Of a stretch of 64,000 bases of DNA, positions 26,097-34,324 are shown piece by piece. The notes beneath the pieces are model-generated. The model saw nothing but the letters and a program-made list of their open reading frames with translations. It did no database searches and was not told where the DNA came from. Origin of the DNA: Xanthobacteraceae bacterium (GTDB taxonomy: Bacteria > Pseudomonadota > Alphaproteobacteria > Rhizobiales > Xanthobacteraceae); NCBI GenBank assembly GCA_029239875.1, contig JARBUD010000014.1:1-64000 (forward strand). The letters are read 5' to 3'. Position 1 is the first letter of the stretch, and each line of letters opens with the position of its first letter. The position numbers and the translations under genes were made by a program.

Positions 26097-27122
26097 ATGA
26101 AATCCGTTCTGACCGCCGCCGCGCTCGCCATCGCCGGCGCGCTCGCCTTTGCCGCGCCGGCCGCGGCGCAGGCGCCGGAGAAGCCGAGCCTGACGCTCGG
26201 CGTCGGCGGCAAGCCGCTGCTCTACTACCTCCCGCTGACCATCGCCGAGCGCAAGGGCTTCTTCAAGGAAGAGGGCCTCGACGTCACCATCAACGATTTC
26301 GGCGGCGGCTCGAAGTCGCTGCAGGCGCTGATCGGCGGCTCGCTGGAGGCGGTCACCGGCGCCTATGAGCACACCATCCGCATGCAGGCCAAGGGCCAGG
26401 ACATCGTCTCGGTGATCGAGCTCGGCCGCTTCCCCGGCATCGTGCTGGTGGCGCAGAAGGACAAGGCCGACACCATCAAGTCCATCAAGGACCTGAAGGG
26501 CGCCAAGATCGGCGTCACCGCGCCGGGCTCCTCGACCAATTTCTTCGTCAACTTCCTGCTCGCCAAGAACGGGCTGTCGCCCGAGGACGTCTCCTATATC
26601 GGCGTGGGCGGCGGCGCCTCGGCGGTGGCGCAGTTCAAGCGCGGCGGGATCGATGCCATGGCCAATCTCGATCCGGTCATCACCAAGGTGGAGAGCGACG
26701 GCGACGCCTTCATCCTCGCCGACAGCCGCAGCGAGGCCGGCAACGACGCCATCTTCGGCGGCACCAACCCGGCGGCGGTGCTCTATCTCAAGCGCGATTT
26801 CGTCGAGGCCAATCCGGTCACCGTGCAGAAGCTGACCAACGCCTTCTACAAGTCGCTGAAGTGGCTGCACACGGCCACCCCCGAGGAGATCGCCGACGTC
26901 GTGCCGGAGGAATATCTGCTCGGCGACCGCACGCTCTATCTCGCGGCGGTGAAGGCGTCGAAGCCGATCTATTCGATCACCGGCGTGATCCCCGAGAGCG
27001 GCATGAAGAACGCGCTGAACATGCTGGTGGAGTTCGATCCCGAGCTGAAGGGCGCCAAGATCGACCTTCCCAAGACCTTCGACGGCCGCTTCGTCGCCAA
27101 GGCGGCGGAGACGATCAAGTAA
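26097..27122 (+). CDS. ABC transporter substrate-binding protein (NMT1/SsuA-like)
   Basis: This 341-residue protein starts behind a GGGAGGAAA site and has a signal peptide (MKSVLTAAALAIAGALAF, cleavage near AAAQA). The periplasmic-binding fold shows LLYYLPLTIAERKGFFKEEGLDV, GGSKSLQALIGGSLEAVTGAYEH, DLKGAKIGVTAPGSSTNFFV and DAMANLDPVITKVE. These resemble binding proteins for thiamine precursors, sulfonates and nitrate. The ligand cannot be named. Its stop codon shares one base with the next start, so it is coupled to the methyltransferase homologue. Confidence 0.92.
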   Translation: MKSVLTAAALAIAGALAFAAPAAAQAPEKPSLTLGVGGKPLLYYLPLTIAERKGFFKEEGLDVTINDFGGGSKSLQALIGGSLEAVTGAYEHTIRMQAKGQDIVSVIELGRFPGIVLVAQKDKADTIKSIKDLKGAKIGVTAPGSSTNFFVNFLLAKNGLSPEDVSYIGVGGGASAVAQFKRGGIDAMANLDPVITKVESDGDAFILADSRSEAGNDAIFGGTNPAAVLYLKRDFVEANPVTVQKLTNAFYKSLKWLHTATPEEIADVVPEEYLLGDRTLYLAAVKASKPIYSITGVIPESGMKNALNMLVEFDPELKGAKIDLPKTFDGRFVAKAAETIK

Positions 27123-28063
27123 TGCGTGGCGCAGCCGCGATCCTCGAAGGCGCATCCGTCGTCCTCGCCGACGGGGCCATCGAGACGCGGCTGATCTACG
27201 AGTTCGGCCTGCCGACGCACGACTTCTCCTCCTTCGTGCATCTGTTCACGCCGGAGGGCCGCGCGGCGCTCGACGCCATCTATCGCGGCTATATGCGAGT
27301 GGCGGGCGACAGCCGCCTGCCGATGCAGGTGGGCACGCCGACCTGGCGGGCGCATCCGGAAGGTCTGGCCCGGCAGGGCTTTGCCGCGCCGGACGATCTT
27401 CGGCGCGTGAATGAGGAAGCCTTCCGCTTCCTCGCGGGGATGCGCGAGGAACTCGGCCTGCGCGACCTCGTCATGATCGCCGGCGTCATCGGCCCGCGCC
27501 GCGACGGCTACGATCCCGCCGTGGCGCCCGATGCGGCGGAGGCGGAGGCCTATCACCGCCCGCAGGCGCAGGTGCTGGCCGATCTCGGCGTCGACCTGCT
27601 CTACGCTCCGACCTTCGCCAGCGCGCAGGAACTCCTCGGCGTCGCCCGTGCCATGGCGGCGACGGGGTTGCCCTATGCGCTGGCGCCGGTGATCGACGAC
27701 GACGCCCGGCTGATCGACGGCACGCCGCTCGATGTCGCGATCGCGGCGATCGACGCCGCCGCCTCGCCACCGCCGAGCCGGTACCTGATCGGCTGCACCC
27801 ATGCGATCCATGTGACGCGGGCGCAAGGCTCGCCTAACTGGCCGGCGAACGGCCGCGTCACCGGGCTCAAGGCCAATGCCTCGCCGCTGCCGCCGTCCGA
27901 ACTCGACAAGCTCGACCATCTCGAGCAGGACGATCCGAAAACCTTCGCCGATGGATTGGCGAAGCTGCATGCCGGCGGCATGCGCGTACTCGGCGGCTGC
28001 TGCGGCACCGGCGAGGCGCATATAGCCGCCCTCGCCCGCCGCTTCGTCGCCGAGTCGGCCTGA
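27122..28063 (+). CDS. Homocysteine S-methyltransferase-family protein
   Basis: This 313-residue protein starts at an ATG overlapping the previous TAA by one base. Zinc ligands are C225 (YLIGCTHA) and C293-C294 (GGCCGTGEAH), the family pattern. DGAIETRLIYEFGL replaces the usual GGMATELE segment at the barrel entrance. Relatives (MmuM, BHMT) move a methyl group from S-methylmethionine or betaine to homocysteine. Its place in an ABC-importer operon suggests the importer brings in a methylated sulfur or nitrogen compound, which is inference. Confidence 0.88.
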   Translation: MRGAAAILEGASVVLADGAIETRLIYEFGLPTHDFSSFVHLFTPEGRAALDAIYRGYMRVAGDSRLPMQVGTPTWRAHPEGLARQGFAAPDDLRRVNEEAFRFLAGMREELGLRDLVMIAGVIGPRRDGYDPAVAPDAAEAEAYHRPQAQVLADLGVDLLYAPTFASAQELLGVARAMAATGLPYALAPVIDDDARLIDGTPLDVAIAAIDAAASPPPSRYLIGCTHAIHVTRAQGSPNWPANGRVTGLKANASPLPPSELDKLDHLEQDDPKTFADGLAKLHAGGMRVLGGCCGTGEAHIAALARRFVAESA

Positions 28064-28151
28064 CCTCTCCTTTTCCTGAACGGGAGCTCCCTGTTCGCCC
28101 GCCGGCGTCGGCCTAGAATAGAGACGGCTATCGGTGATGCGAGGCAGACCC

Positions 28152-28436
28152 ATGCGCCCCCTCCTTCTTTCCCTGCCCCTGCTGTTCATGGCGCCGGCCC
28201 TGGCGCAGGCGCTACCGGATTCGCTCAGGATGAGCTGCGCCAGCACGCGGGCGCTGGTCCAGCAGCAGGGCTCGGCGGTCATCGCCACCGGACCGAACAT
28301 CTATGAGCTGTTCGTCACCGAGGCGGGCCAGTGCTATTCGAAGCGCTCGGAGCCGGCCTGGATCGCCACCGCCGACCAGGAAAAGTGCCTCGTCGGCCAG
28401 CGCTGCCGCGACCGCCGCTGGCAGATGAAGCGCTGA
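28152..28436 (+). CDS. Small exported cysteine-containing protein
   Basis: The ATG at 28152, preceded by GCGAGGCAG, gives 94 residues with a signal peptide (MRPLLLSLPLLFMAPALAQA). The mature part has four cysteines, in MSCAST, GQCYSKR, EKCLVG and QRCRDRR, and a basic tail, suggesting two disulfides in the periplasm. The pattern resembles small alphaproteobacterial exported proteins of unknown function. Two closer upstream starts (28134 and 28137) add a few residues only. Confidence 0.7.
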   Translation: MRPLLLSLPLLFMAPALAQALPDSLRMSCASTRALVQQQGSAVIATGPNIYELFVTEAGQCYSKRSEPAWIATADQEKCLVGQRCRDRRWQMKR

Positions 28437-28558
28437 GGCGGCCCCTCGACGTCCGCACCTGACGGCAGTCGACGTCTGTGCCATGGCGGCGACACGCGCG
28501 GCGCCCTATAACACCGCAACGGTGCCAGTGACCGGCACCGAGCATGGGGCCCTTTCAC

Positions 28559-29170
28559 ATGTCGAACGCTCTCCTCCTCGCCCGCCGCGGCTTTGCCGCC
28601 CTCGCCCTCGTCGCCCTCGCGCTCGGCCTTGCCGGCTGCGGCGTCAACAACATCCCGACCAATGAGGAGAAGGCGAAGGCGGCATGGAGCGAGGTGCTCA
28701 ACCAGTACCAGCGCCGGGCCGAGCTGATCCCGAACCTCGTGGAGACGGTGAAGGGGTACGCGCAGCAGGAGAAGGACGTGCTGACGCAGGTGACCGAGGC
28801 CCGCGCCAAGGCCACCTCGATCCAGGTCGACGCCTCGACCGTCACCGACCCGGAGAAATTCCAGCAGTTCCAGAACGCGCAGGCGCAGCTCTCCAGCGCG
28901 CTCGGCCGGCTGATCGCGGTCTCCGAGGCCTATCCCGACCTCAAGTCCAACCAGAACTTCCTCGCCCTTCAGTCGCAGATCGAGGGCACCGAGAACCGCA
29001 TCGCCGTGGCGCGGCGCGACTACATCGACGCCGTCCGCGTCTACAACACCGAGCTGCGCACCTTCCCGGGCGTGCTGTGGGCGATGACGCTCTACCGCAA
29101 CAACCAGCCCATGCAGACCTTCACCATCCCCGAGGAGCAGATGAAGGTGCCGCAGGTGAAGTTCAACTGA
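28559..29170 (+). CDS. LemA-family lipoprotein
   Basis: The 203-residue protein has a lipobox LAGC near residue 27 after MSNALLLARRGFAAL. LemA signatures follow: WSEVLNQYQRRAELIPNLVETVKGYA, TEARAKA, LGRLIAVSEAYPDLKSNQNF and ENRIAVARRDYIDAVRVYNTELRTFPG. It is an all-alpha protein held in a membrane. LemA genes are often followed by TPM-domain genes, as here. A start at 28544 would add five residues. Function is poorly known. Confidence 0.92.
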   Translation: MSNALLLARRGFAALALVALALGLAGCGVNNIPTNEEKAKAAWSEVLNQYQRRAELIPNLVETVKGYAQQEKDVLTQVTEARAKATSIQVDASTVTDPEKFQQFQNAQAQLSSALGRLIAVSEAYPDLKSNQNFLALQSQIEGTENRIAVARRDYIDAVRVYNTELRTFPGVLWAMTLYRNNQPMQTFTIPEEQMKVPQVKFN

Positions 29171-29193
29171 GCCGGCGCCTGCGCGAGCACGTC

Positions 29194-29988
29194 ATGTCCC
29201 GTCCGCTCCGTTCCGCGAGCCTCGCACTGGCGCTGCTGTTCTGCGCGCTCGCCGGCATCGCGCATGCGGAGTTCACCTTCCCGGCGCTCACCGGCCGGGT
29301 GGTCGATGCGGCGAACATCCTCGACGCCGGCCAGCGCGCGGCGCTGGAGCAGAAACTCGCCGCACAGGAGGCGAAGACCACCGACCAGTTCGTCGTCGCC
29401 ACCGTGCCCTCGCTCGAAGGCACCGACATCGCCGATTACGGCAACCGGCTGTTTCGCGACTGGAAGCTCGGGCAGGCGGAGAAGGACAACGGCGCGCTGC
29501 TGCTGGTGGCGCCGAACGAGAAGCAGGTGCGCATCGAGGTCGGCTACGGGCTGGAGGGCGTGCTCACCGATGCGGTGGCGAGCACCATCATCCGCACCGC
29601 CATCCTCCCCGCCTTCCGCAATGGCGACTTCGCCGGCGGCATCGACAAGGGCGCGGATGCGGTCATCGAGATCCTCAACCTCGATCCCGCCGAGGCCGAG
29701 CTGCGCGCCCGGCAGGCCGAAGTGCCGGCGATGACCGCCGACGACTGGATATCGCTGCTGTTCTTCGCGGCGATGGTCCTGTTCTTCGCCTATGTGTTCT
29801 ACCACCAGGTCCGTTATGGCCGCTCCTCCCGCTCGATGCGGCGCGGCGCGGCGGCCGGCGGCGTCTCCAGCTGGGAATGGGGCCGCGGCTCCTCCGGCGG
29901 CTGGTCGGGTGGCGGCGGATCGAGCGGCGGCGGATTCTCCGGCGGAGGAGGCTCGTCCGGCGGCGGCGGCGCCTCGGGGAGCTGGTGA
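29194..29988 (+). CDS. TPM-domain membrane protein (YgcG family)
   Basis: From MSRPLRSASLALALLFC the protein has 264 residues with a signal peptide. The TPM domain covers about residues 30-165: FPALTGRVVDAANILDAGQRAALEQKL, TDQFVVATVPSLEG, GALLLVAPNEKQVRIEVGYGLEG. A transmembrane helix (SLLFFAAMVLFFAYVFY) follows, then a glycine/serine-rich tail (GGGGSSGGGFSGGGG). TPM domains have phosphatase activity in plants and roles in photosystem repair; in bacteria the role is unclear. It overlaps the next gene as TGATG. Confidence 0.9.
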   Translation: MSRPLRSASLALALLFCALAGIAHAEFTFPALTGRVVDAANILDAGQRAALEQKLAAQEAKTTDQFVVATVPSLEGTDIADYGNRLFRDWKLGQAEKDNGALLLVAPNEKQVRIEVGYGLEGVLTDAVASTIIRTAILPAFRNGDFAGGIDKGADAVIEILNLDPAEAELRARQAEVPAMTADDWISLLFFAAMVLFFAYVFYHQVRYGRSSRSMRRGAAAGGVSSWEWGRGSSGGWSGGGGSSGGGFSGGGGSSGGGGASGSW

Positions 29989-30617
29989 TGGCGCGCGACG
30001 AGACGATCCTTACCGACACCGAGCAGGCGCGCCTTGCGGAGGCCGTCCGACGCGCCGAGGCCGGCACGGCGGGGGAAATCCGCGTCGTCATCTCCACCCG
30101 GCCGCTGGTGCCGCACGCCAATCACGCGCTGCTCTGGGCGGCCGTCCTCGCACTCGCTTTGCCCTGGCCCGTCGCGCTGCTGACGCCGATCGACGTGCCG
30201 CAGCTTCTGGCGCTGCAGGCGGCAGTCTTCGTCCTGCTCGGCGCCCTCCTCGCCCTCACCCCGCTCGGCACCCGCTGCGTGCCGCAGGCGGTGAAGCACG
30301 CCGCCGCCCGCAATGCCGCGCTCGACCATTTCCTCGGCTTCGGTATCCACCGGACGAGCGGGCGCACCGGCATCCTCATCTTTGTCGCCCTGCCCGAGCA
30401 CCGGGTAGAGGTGGTGGCGGACGAAGCGATCCATGCCCGCGTCGGCCCCGGCGCCTGGGCGGAGCTCTGCGCCCGCGTGCTCGCCGGCGCCCGCGAGGAC
30501 CGCCTCACCGAGGGACTGGAGGCCGGCATCGCCGAGGCCGGGCGCCTGCTCGGCGAGCACGCCCCGCGACGCGAGGACGACAGCGACGAGCTGCCCAACC
30601 GCATCGTGCTGCTGTGA
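29988..30617 (+). CDS. Second TPM-domain membrane protein
   Basis: The 209-residue protein begins at an ATG overlapping the upstream stop. TPM-type segments are LTDTEQARLAEAVRRAEAGTAGEIRVVIS and RTGILIFVALPEHRVEVVADEAIHARVG. Two hydrophobic helices (ALLWAAVLALALPWPVALL and LLALQAAVFVLLGALLAL) interrupt them near residues 45-90. There is no signal peptide. It forms a LemA-TPM-TPM operon, probably one membrane complex. The function is unknown. Confidence 0.85.
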   Translation: MARDETILTDTEQARLAEAVRRAEAGTAGEIRVVISTRPLVPHANHALLWAAVLALALPWPVALLTPIDVPQLLALQAAVFVLLGALLALTPLGTRCVPQAVKHAAARNAALDHFLGFGIHRTSGRTGILIFVALPEHRVEVVADEAIHARVGPGAWAELCARVLAGAREDRLTEGLEAGIAEAGRLLGEHAPRREDDSDELPNRIVLL

Positions 30618-30692
30618 GCCCCCGGCGACGGTAAGAGGTTGCGCCGGCTGGATGCCGGGCGCATAAGCGGCTCCGAAGATTGGAGGAATTCC

Positions 30693-32528
30693 ATGCCCGC
30701 CTATCGTTCCCGCACCACCACCCACGGCCGCAACATGGCCGGCGCGCGCGGCCTGTGGCGCGCCACCGGCATGAAGGATGGCGACTTCGGCAAGCCGATC
30801 ATCGCCGTGGTGAACTCCTTCACCCAGTTCGTGCCGGGCCATGTCCACCTGAAGGACCTCGGCCAGCTGGTGGCGCGCGAGATCGAGGCGGCGGGCGGCG
30901 TCGCCAAGGAATTCAACACCATCGCGGTGGATGACGGCATCGCCATGGGCCATGACGGCATGCTCTATTCGCTGCCCTCGCGCGAGCTCATCGCCGACAG
31001 CGTCGAGTACATGGTCAACGCGCACTGCGCCGACGCCATGGTCTGCATCTCCAATTGCGACAAGATCACCCCCGGCATGCTGATGGCCTCGCTGCGCCTC
31101 AACATCCCGACCGTCTTCGTCTCCGGCGGCCCGATGGAAGCCGGCAAGGTGGTGCTGGGCGGCAAGACCAAGGCGCTGGACCTGGTCGACGCCATGGTGG
31201 CCGCCGCCGACGACCGCGTGTCGGACGAGGACGTGCAGGTGATCGAGCGCTCGGCCTGCCCGACCTGCGGCTCCTGCTCGGGCATGTTCACCGCCAATTC
31301 GATGAACTGCCTGACCGAGGCGCTCGGCCTCGCTTTGCCCGGCAACGGCTCGACGCTGGCGACCCATGCCGACCGCAAGCGGCTCTTCGTCGAGGCCGGC
31401 CACACCGTCGTCGACCTCGCCCGCCGCTATTACGAGCAGGACGATTCCAGCGTGCTGCCGCGATCCATCGCCAGCTTTGCCGCCTTCGAGAACGCGATGA
31501 CGCTGGACATCGCCATGGGCGGCTCGACCAACACCGTTCTGCATCTGCTCGCCGCCGCGCATGAGGGCGAGGTGCCCTTCACCATGGCCGACATCGACCG
31601 GCTGTCGCGCCGCGTGCCGGTGCTGTGCAAGGTCGCGCCCGCCGTCGCCGACGTGCATGTCGAGGACGTCCACCATGCCGGCGGCATCATGGGCATCCTC
31701 GGCGAGCTCGACCGCGCCGGCCTGCTCGACACCTCCGTCGGCAGCATCCACGCGCCCTCGCTCGGCGTCGCGCTGGAGCACTGGGACGTGAAGCGCAATT
31801 CCAGCGAGGCGGTGCAGGAATTCTACCGCGCCGCGCCGGGCGGCGTGCCGACCCAGGTCGCCTTCAGCCAGTCCGCCCGCTACGACGACGTCGACCTCGA
31901 CCGGCAGAAGGGCGTCATCCGCGACTACGAGCACGCCTTCTCCAAGGATGGCGGCCTCGCGGTGCTCTACGGCAACCTCGCCGAGGACGGCTGCATCGTG
32001 AAGACGGCGGGCGTGGACGAGTCCATCCTCAAATTCACCGGCACCGCCGTGGTGTTCGAGAGCCAGGACGACGCGGTCTCCGGCATCCTCGGCAACCGGG
32101 TAAAGCCGGGCCAGATCGTGCTCATCCGCTATGAGGGGCCGCGCGGCGGGCCGGGCATGCAGGAGATGCTCTACCCGACGAGCTACCTGAAGTCGAAGGG
32201 GCTCGGAAAGGCCTGCGCGCTGATCACCGACGGGCGCTTCTCCGGCGGCTCCTCGGGCCTCTCCATCGGCCATGTCTCGCCGGAAGCGGCCGAGGGCGGT
32301 ACGATCGGCCTGGTGCGCGAGGGCGACACGATCGAGATCGACATCCCCAACCGGCGCATCCACCTCGCGGTCGACGACGCCGTGCTGGCGGCCCGCCGCG
32401 AGGAGCAGGAAGCGCACGGCTGGAAGCCGGCCGAGCCGCGCAAGCGCAACGTGACCACCGCGCTCAAGGCCTATGCGGCCCTCGCCACCAGCGCCGCCAA
32501 GGGCGCCGTGCGGCAGGTGCCTTCCTGA
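30693..32528 (+). CDS. ilvD: Dihydroxy-acid dehydratase
   Basis: From [17 protein letters not shown] with GGAGGAAT upstream the protein has 611 residues, the long IlvD form. Iron-sulfur cysteines appear in [10 protein letters not shown] and [19 protein letters not shown], and the C-terminal catalytic region has [18 protein letters not shown]. IlvD converts dihydroxy acids to 2-oxo acids in branched-chain amino acid synthesis. It stands alone and is followed by a family A repeat. An earlier ATG at 30639 is less likely. Confidence 0.97.
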   Translation: MPAYRSRTTTHGRNMAGARGLWRATGMKDGDFGKPIIAVVNSFTQFVPGHVHLKDLGQLVAREIEAAGGVAKEFNTIAVDDGIAMGHDGMLYSLPSRELIADSVEYMVNAHCADAMVCISNCDKITPGMLMASLRLNIPTVFVSGGPMEAGKVVLGGKTKALDLVDAMVAAADDRVSDEDVQVIERSACPTCGSCSGMFTANSMNCLTEALGLALPGNGSTLATHADRKRLFVEAGHTVVDLARRYYEQDDSSVLPRSIASFAAFENAMTLDIAMGGSTNTVLHLLAAAHEGEVPFTMADIDRLSRRVPVLCKVAPAVADVHVEDVHHAGGIMGILGELDRAGLLDTSVGSIHAPSLGVALEHWDVKRNSSEAVQEFYRAAPGGVPTQVAFSQSARYDDVDLDRQKGVIRDYEHAFSKDGGLAVLYGNLAEDGCIVKTAGVDESILKFTGTAVVFESQDDAVSGILGNRVKPGQIVLIRYEGPRGGPGMQEMLYPTSYLKSKGLGKACALITDGRFSGGSSGLSIGHVSPEAAEGGTIGLVREGDTIEIDIPNRRIHLAVDDAVLAARREEQEAHGWKPAEPRKRNVTTALKAYAALATSAAKGAVRQVPS

Positions 32529-32546
32529 GCCTGACCAATAGATCGC

Positions 32547-32655
32547 CCTCATCCTGAGGTGCGAGCGACGCGAGCCTCGAAGGATGGTCGCCTGAGCGCG
32601 GCCGGAATAAGCATCCTTCGAGGCCCGGCATGCCGCCGGGCACCTCTGGACGAGG
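32547..32655. repeat. Palindromic intergenic repeat, family A, copy 3
   Basis: The left arm CCTCATCCTGAGGTGC at 32547 is intact. The right arm is decayed to GCACCTCTGGACGAGG (32640-32655). The inner CTCGAAGGATGG and GCATCCTTCGAGG segments are conserved. It lies between ilvD and the PhnA-like gene, which are in the same orientation. Confidence 0.88.
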
Positions 32656-32693
32656 TTGGTCCCGGGGAAACCGGAAATTCGAGAAGAGCGAAC

Positions 32694-32996
32694 ATGGCCG
32701 ACGAAGACGACGCCTATGTCTATGACGAAGCCACCGGCGAGTGGCGGCCGGCCGCGGAAATGAAGGCCGCGGCCGCCGCCGCGCTGGAGGTGCGCGACGC
32801 CTCCGGCAACGTGCTGGCGGACGGGGATTCCGTGGTGCTGATCAAGGACCTGAAGGTCAAGGGCGCCGGCCAGACACTGAAGCAGGGCACGGTGATCAAA
32901 TCTATCCGCCTGACCGACAATCCGGAGGAGATCGACTGCCGGCACGAGGCGATCAAGGGCCTCGTCCTGCGCACGGAGTTCGTGCGCAAGCGCTGA
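32694..32996 (+). CDS. PhnA/YjdM C-terminal domain protein
   Basis: The 100-residue protein starts MADEDDAYVYDEATGEW after GAGAAGAG. The PhnA domain is VRDASGNVLADGDSVVLIKDLKVKG, QTLKQGTVIKSIRLTDNPEEIDC and a final KGLVLRTEFVRK. The zinc-ribbon N-terminus of full YjdM proteins is replaced by a short acidic/alanine-rich segment. Despite the PhnA name the family has no proven role in phosphonate use. No partner gene is obvious. Confidence 0.88.
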   Translation: MADEDDAYVYDEATGEWRPAAEMKAAAAAALEVRDASGNVLADGDSVVLIKDLKVKGAGQTLKQGTVIKSIRLTDNPEEIDCRHEAIKGLVLRTEFVRKR

Positions 32997-33023
32997 GGGC
33001 CCACCCCTCATACCGGGACAGCA

Positions 33024-34058
33024 TCACTTTGCCGACCCGGCCCTATGCCCATGCGCGGCACTCGGGGCGGAAGCCTCGCCGGGCGTTGTCGCCGGCGCGC
33101 ATACGAGGCTTTCGGCGGGCATGGCCAGGTAAAGCCCGCCTGCTTCGCAGTGGTCGTGGATGAGATCGATGATCTCGTTCCTGGCCGACGTCCCCATGGC
33201 GAGGCTGGCGACGCGGAACTGCAGCTCCACGTCGATCGCGATGGCGTCGATGGCCTTCAGGGCGACGGCCGGCGGCGGATCCTTCACGATGCGGGTGCAG
33301 GCTTGCAGCACGGACCGCATCGCCTCCTCGACCAGGCGCGGCCGCTGCACGGCGGCGAAGCGCACGTTCAATGTGATCTGGTGCGTCTCGTCGGGACGGC
33401 TGAGGCTGGTCAGGCCCTGTCTTGCCAGCATGCTGTTGGGCAGCACGACGATATTGTTCGCGCCGGTCAGCAGGTTGGTTGAGCGCCAGTTGGTTTCGGT
33501 GACGCGGCCGGCGGTGCCATCGCTCAACTGGACCCAGTCGCCGATCGCATAGGCCTTGCCGAGCGTCAGCGCGATGCCGGAAAAGACATCGCCGAGCGTA
33601 TTCTGCAGTGCCAGGCCCAGGATGACGGCGACCACGCCCGAGGTCGTCACCAGAGTGGCGATGGGCATGCCGAAGACGAAACCCATCACCGACAGCGCCA
33701 CGCCGAGATAGATGATGGCGACGGCCATGTCCAAGATGAGATGCGCTTCCCGCGGCTTGCGCGTGAGCCTCACATAGATGTGGATGAGGCCGATGACCGT
33801 CCACGCGAGGTGGGTCCACCAGAGAACTCTGGCCGATTTGGAGAGCAGTGCCGCGAAGCCCTCGGTGGAGACCTCATCGGGCTGTTGCGGCGCGATGCCT
33901 CCCATGTAGAGCACCAGGCTCATGCCGGCGAAGAACAGGATCTGGACGATCAGGCGGCCTGTCGGACGACCGCTGCCTTGAACGTGCCAGACCAAGATAC
34001 CGGCGACGCCGAGGATGTTGATCAGGACGAGCGGCAGGTAATGGTCATCGCCTGACAT
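33024..34058 (-). CDS. Small-conductance mechanosensitive channel (MscS family)
   Basis: From MSGDDHYLPLVLINI the protein has 344 residues and about five transmembrane helices. The MscS pore helix is ATLVTTSGVVAVILGLALQNTLGDVFSGIAL and the beta domain has GDWVQLSDGTAGRVTETNWRSTNLLTGANNIVVLPNS, matching family motifs. The C-terminal alpha/beta domain ends near LIHDHCEAGG and a short tail. It opens under hypo-osmotic membrane tension. The preceding 50 residues of the longer frame lack support. The gene is divergent from the helicase gene. Confidence 0.92.
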   Translation of the reverse strand: MSGDDHYLPLVLINILGVAGILVWHVQGSGRPTGRLIVQILFFAGMSLVLYMGGIAPQQPDEVSTEGFAALLSKSARVLWWTHLAWTVIGLIHIYVRLTRKPREAHLILDMAVAIIYLGVALSVMGFVFGMPIATLVTTSGVVAVILGLALQNTLGDVFSGIALTLGKAYAIGDWVQLSDGTAGRVTETNWRSTNLLTGANNIVVLPNSMLARQGLTSLSRPDETHQITLNVRFAAVQRPRLVEEAMRSVLQACTRIVKDPPPAVALKAIDAIAIDVELQFRVASLAMGTSARNEIIDLIHDHCEAGGLYLAMPAESLVCAPATTPGEASAPSAAHGHRAGSAK

Positions 34059-34324
34059 GGGATTCGCCCGGATTGCTCGGGTGGATCGCATCGCCCGAGC
34101 CGGAACGAGGTCGGGTTCACGGTTCGGTTGCGTCGTGGGGGCAGAGTGCAGCGGCGCCGGCGCGAAGTCCTTGCGGCGAGGTTGGATCGGTCTTGCTTTT
34201 GCGTCCAAAACCGATCGGCGGTCATGACGATGCTTAAAGCCGCCGACACGGCTCTCCCGGTTGCGAACAAAACGGGAAACGTGTTTGCCTGCCCGCTGCC
34301 CTCTCCGACAGCGATTCGTGCCCG

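Noticed and set aside
29814-33011. Open frame of more than 1000 codons on the minus strand across the TPM and ilvD genes
   Set aside because: High GC removes stops in antisense frames. The + strand genes here (TPM, ilvD, PhnA-like) have clear families, and the antisense product is low-complexity.
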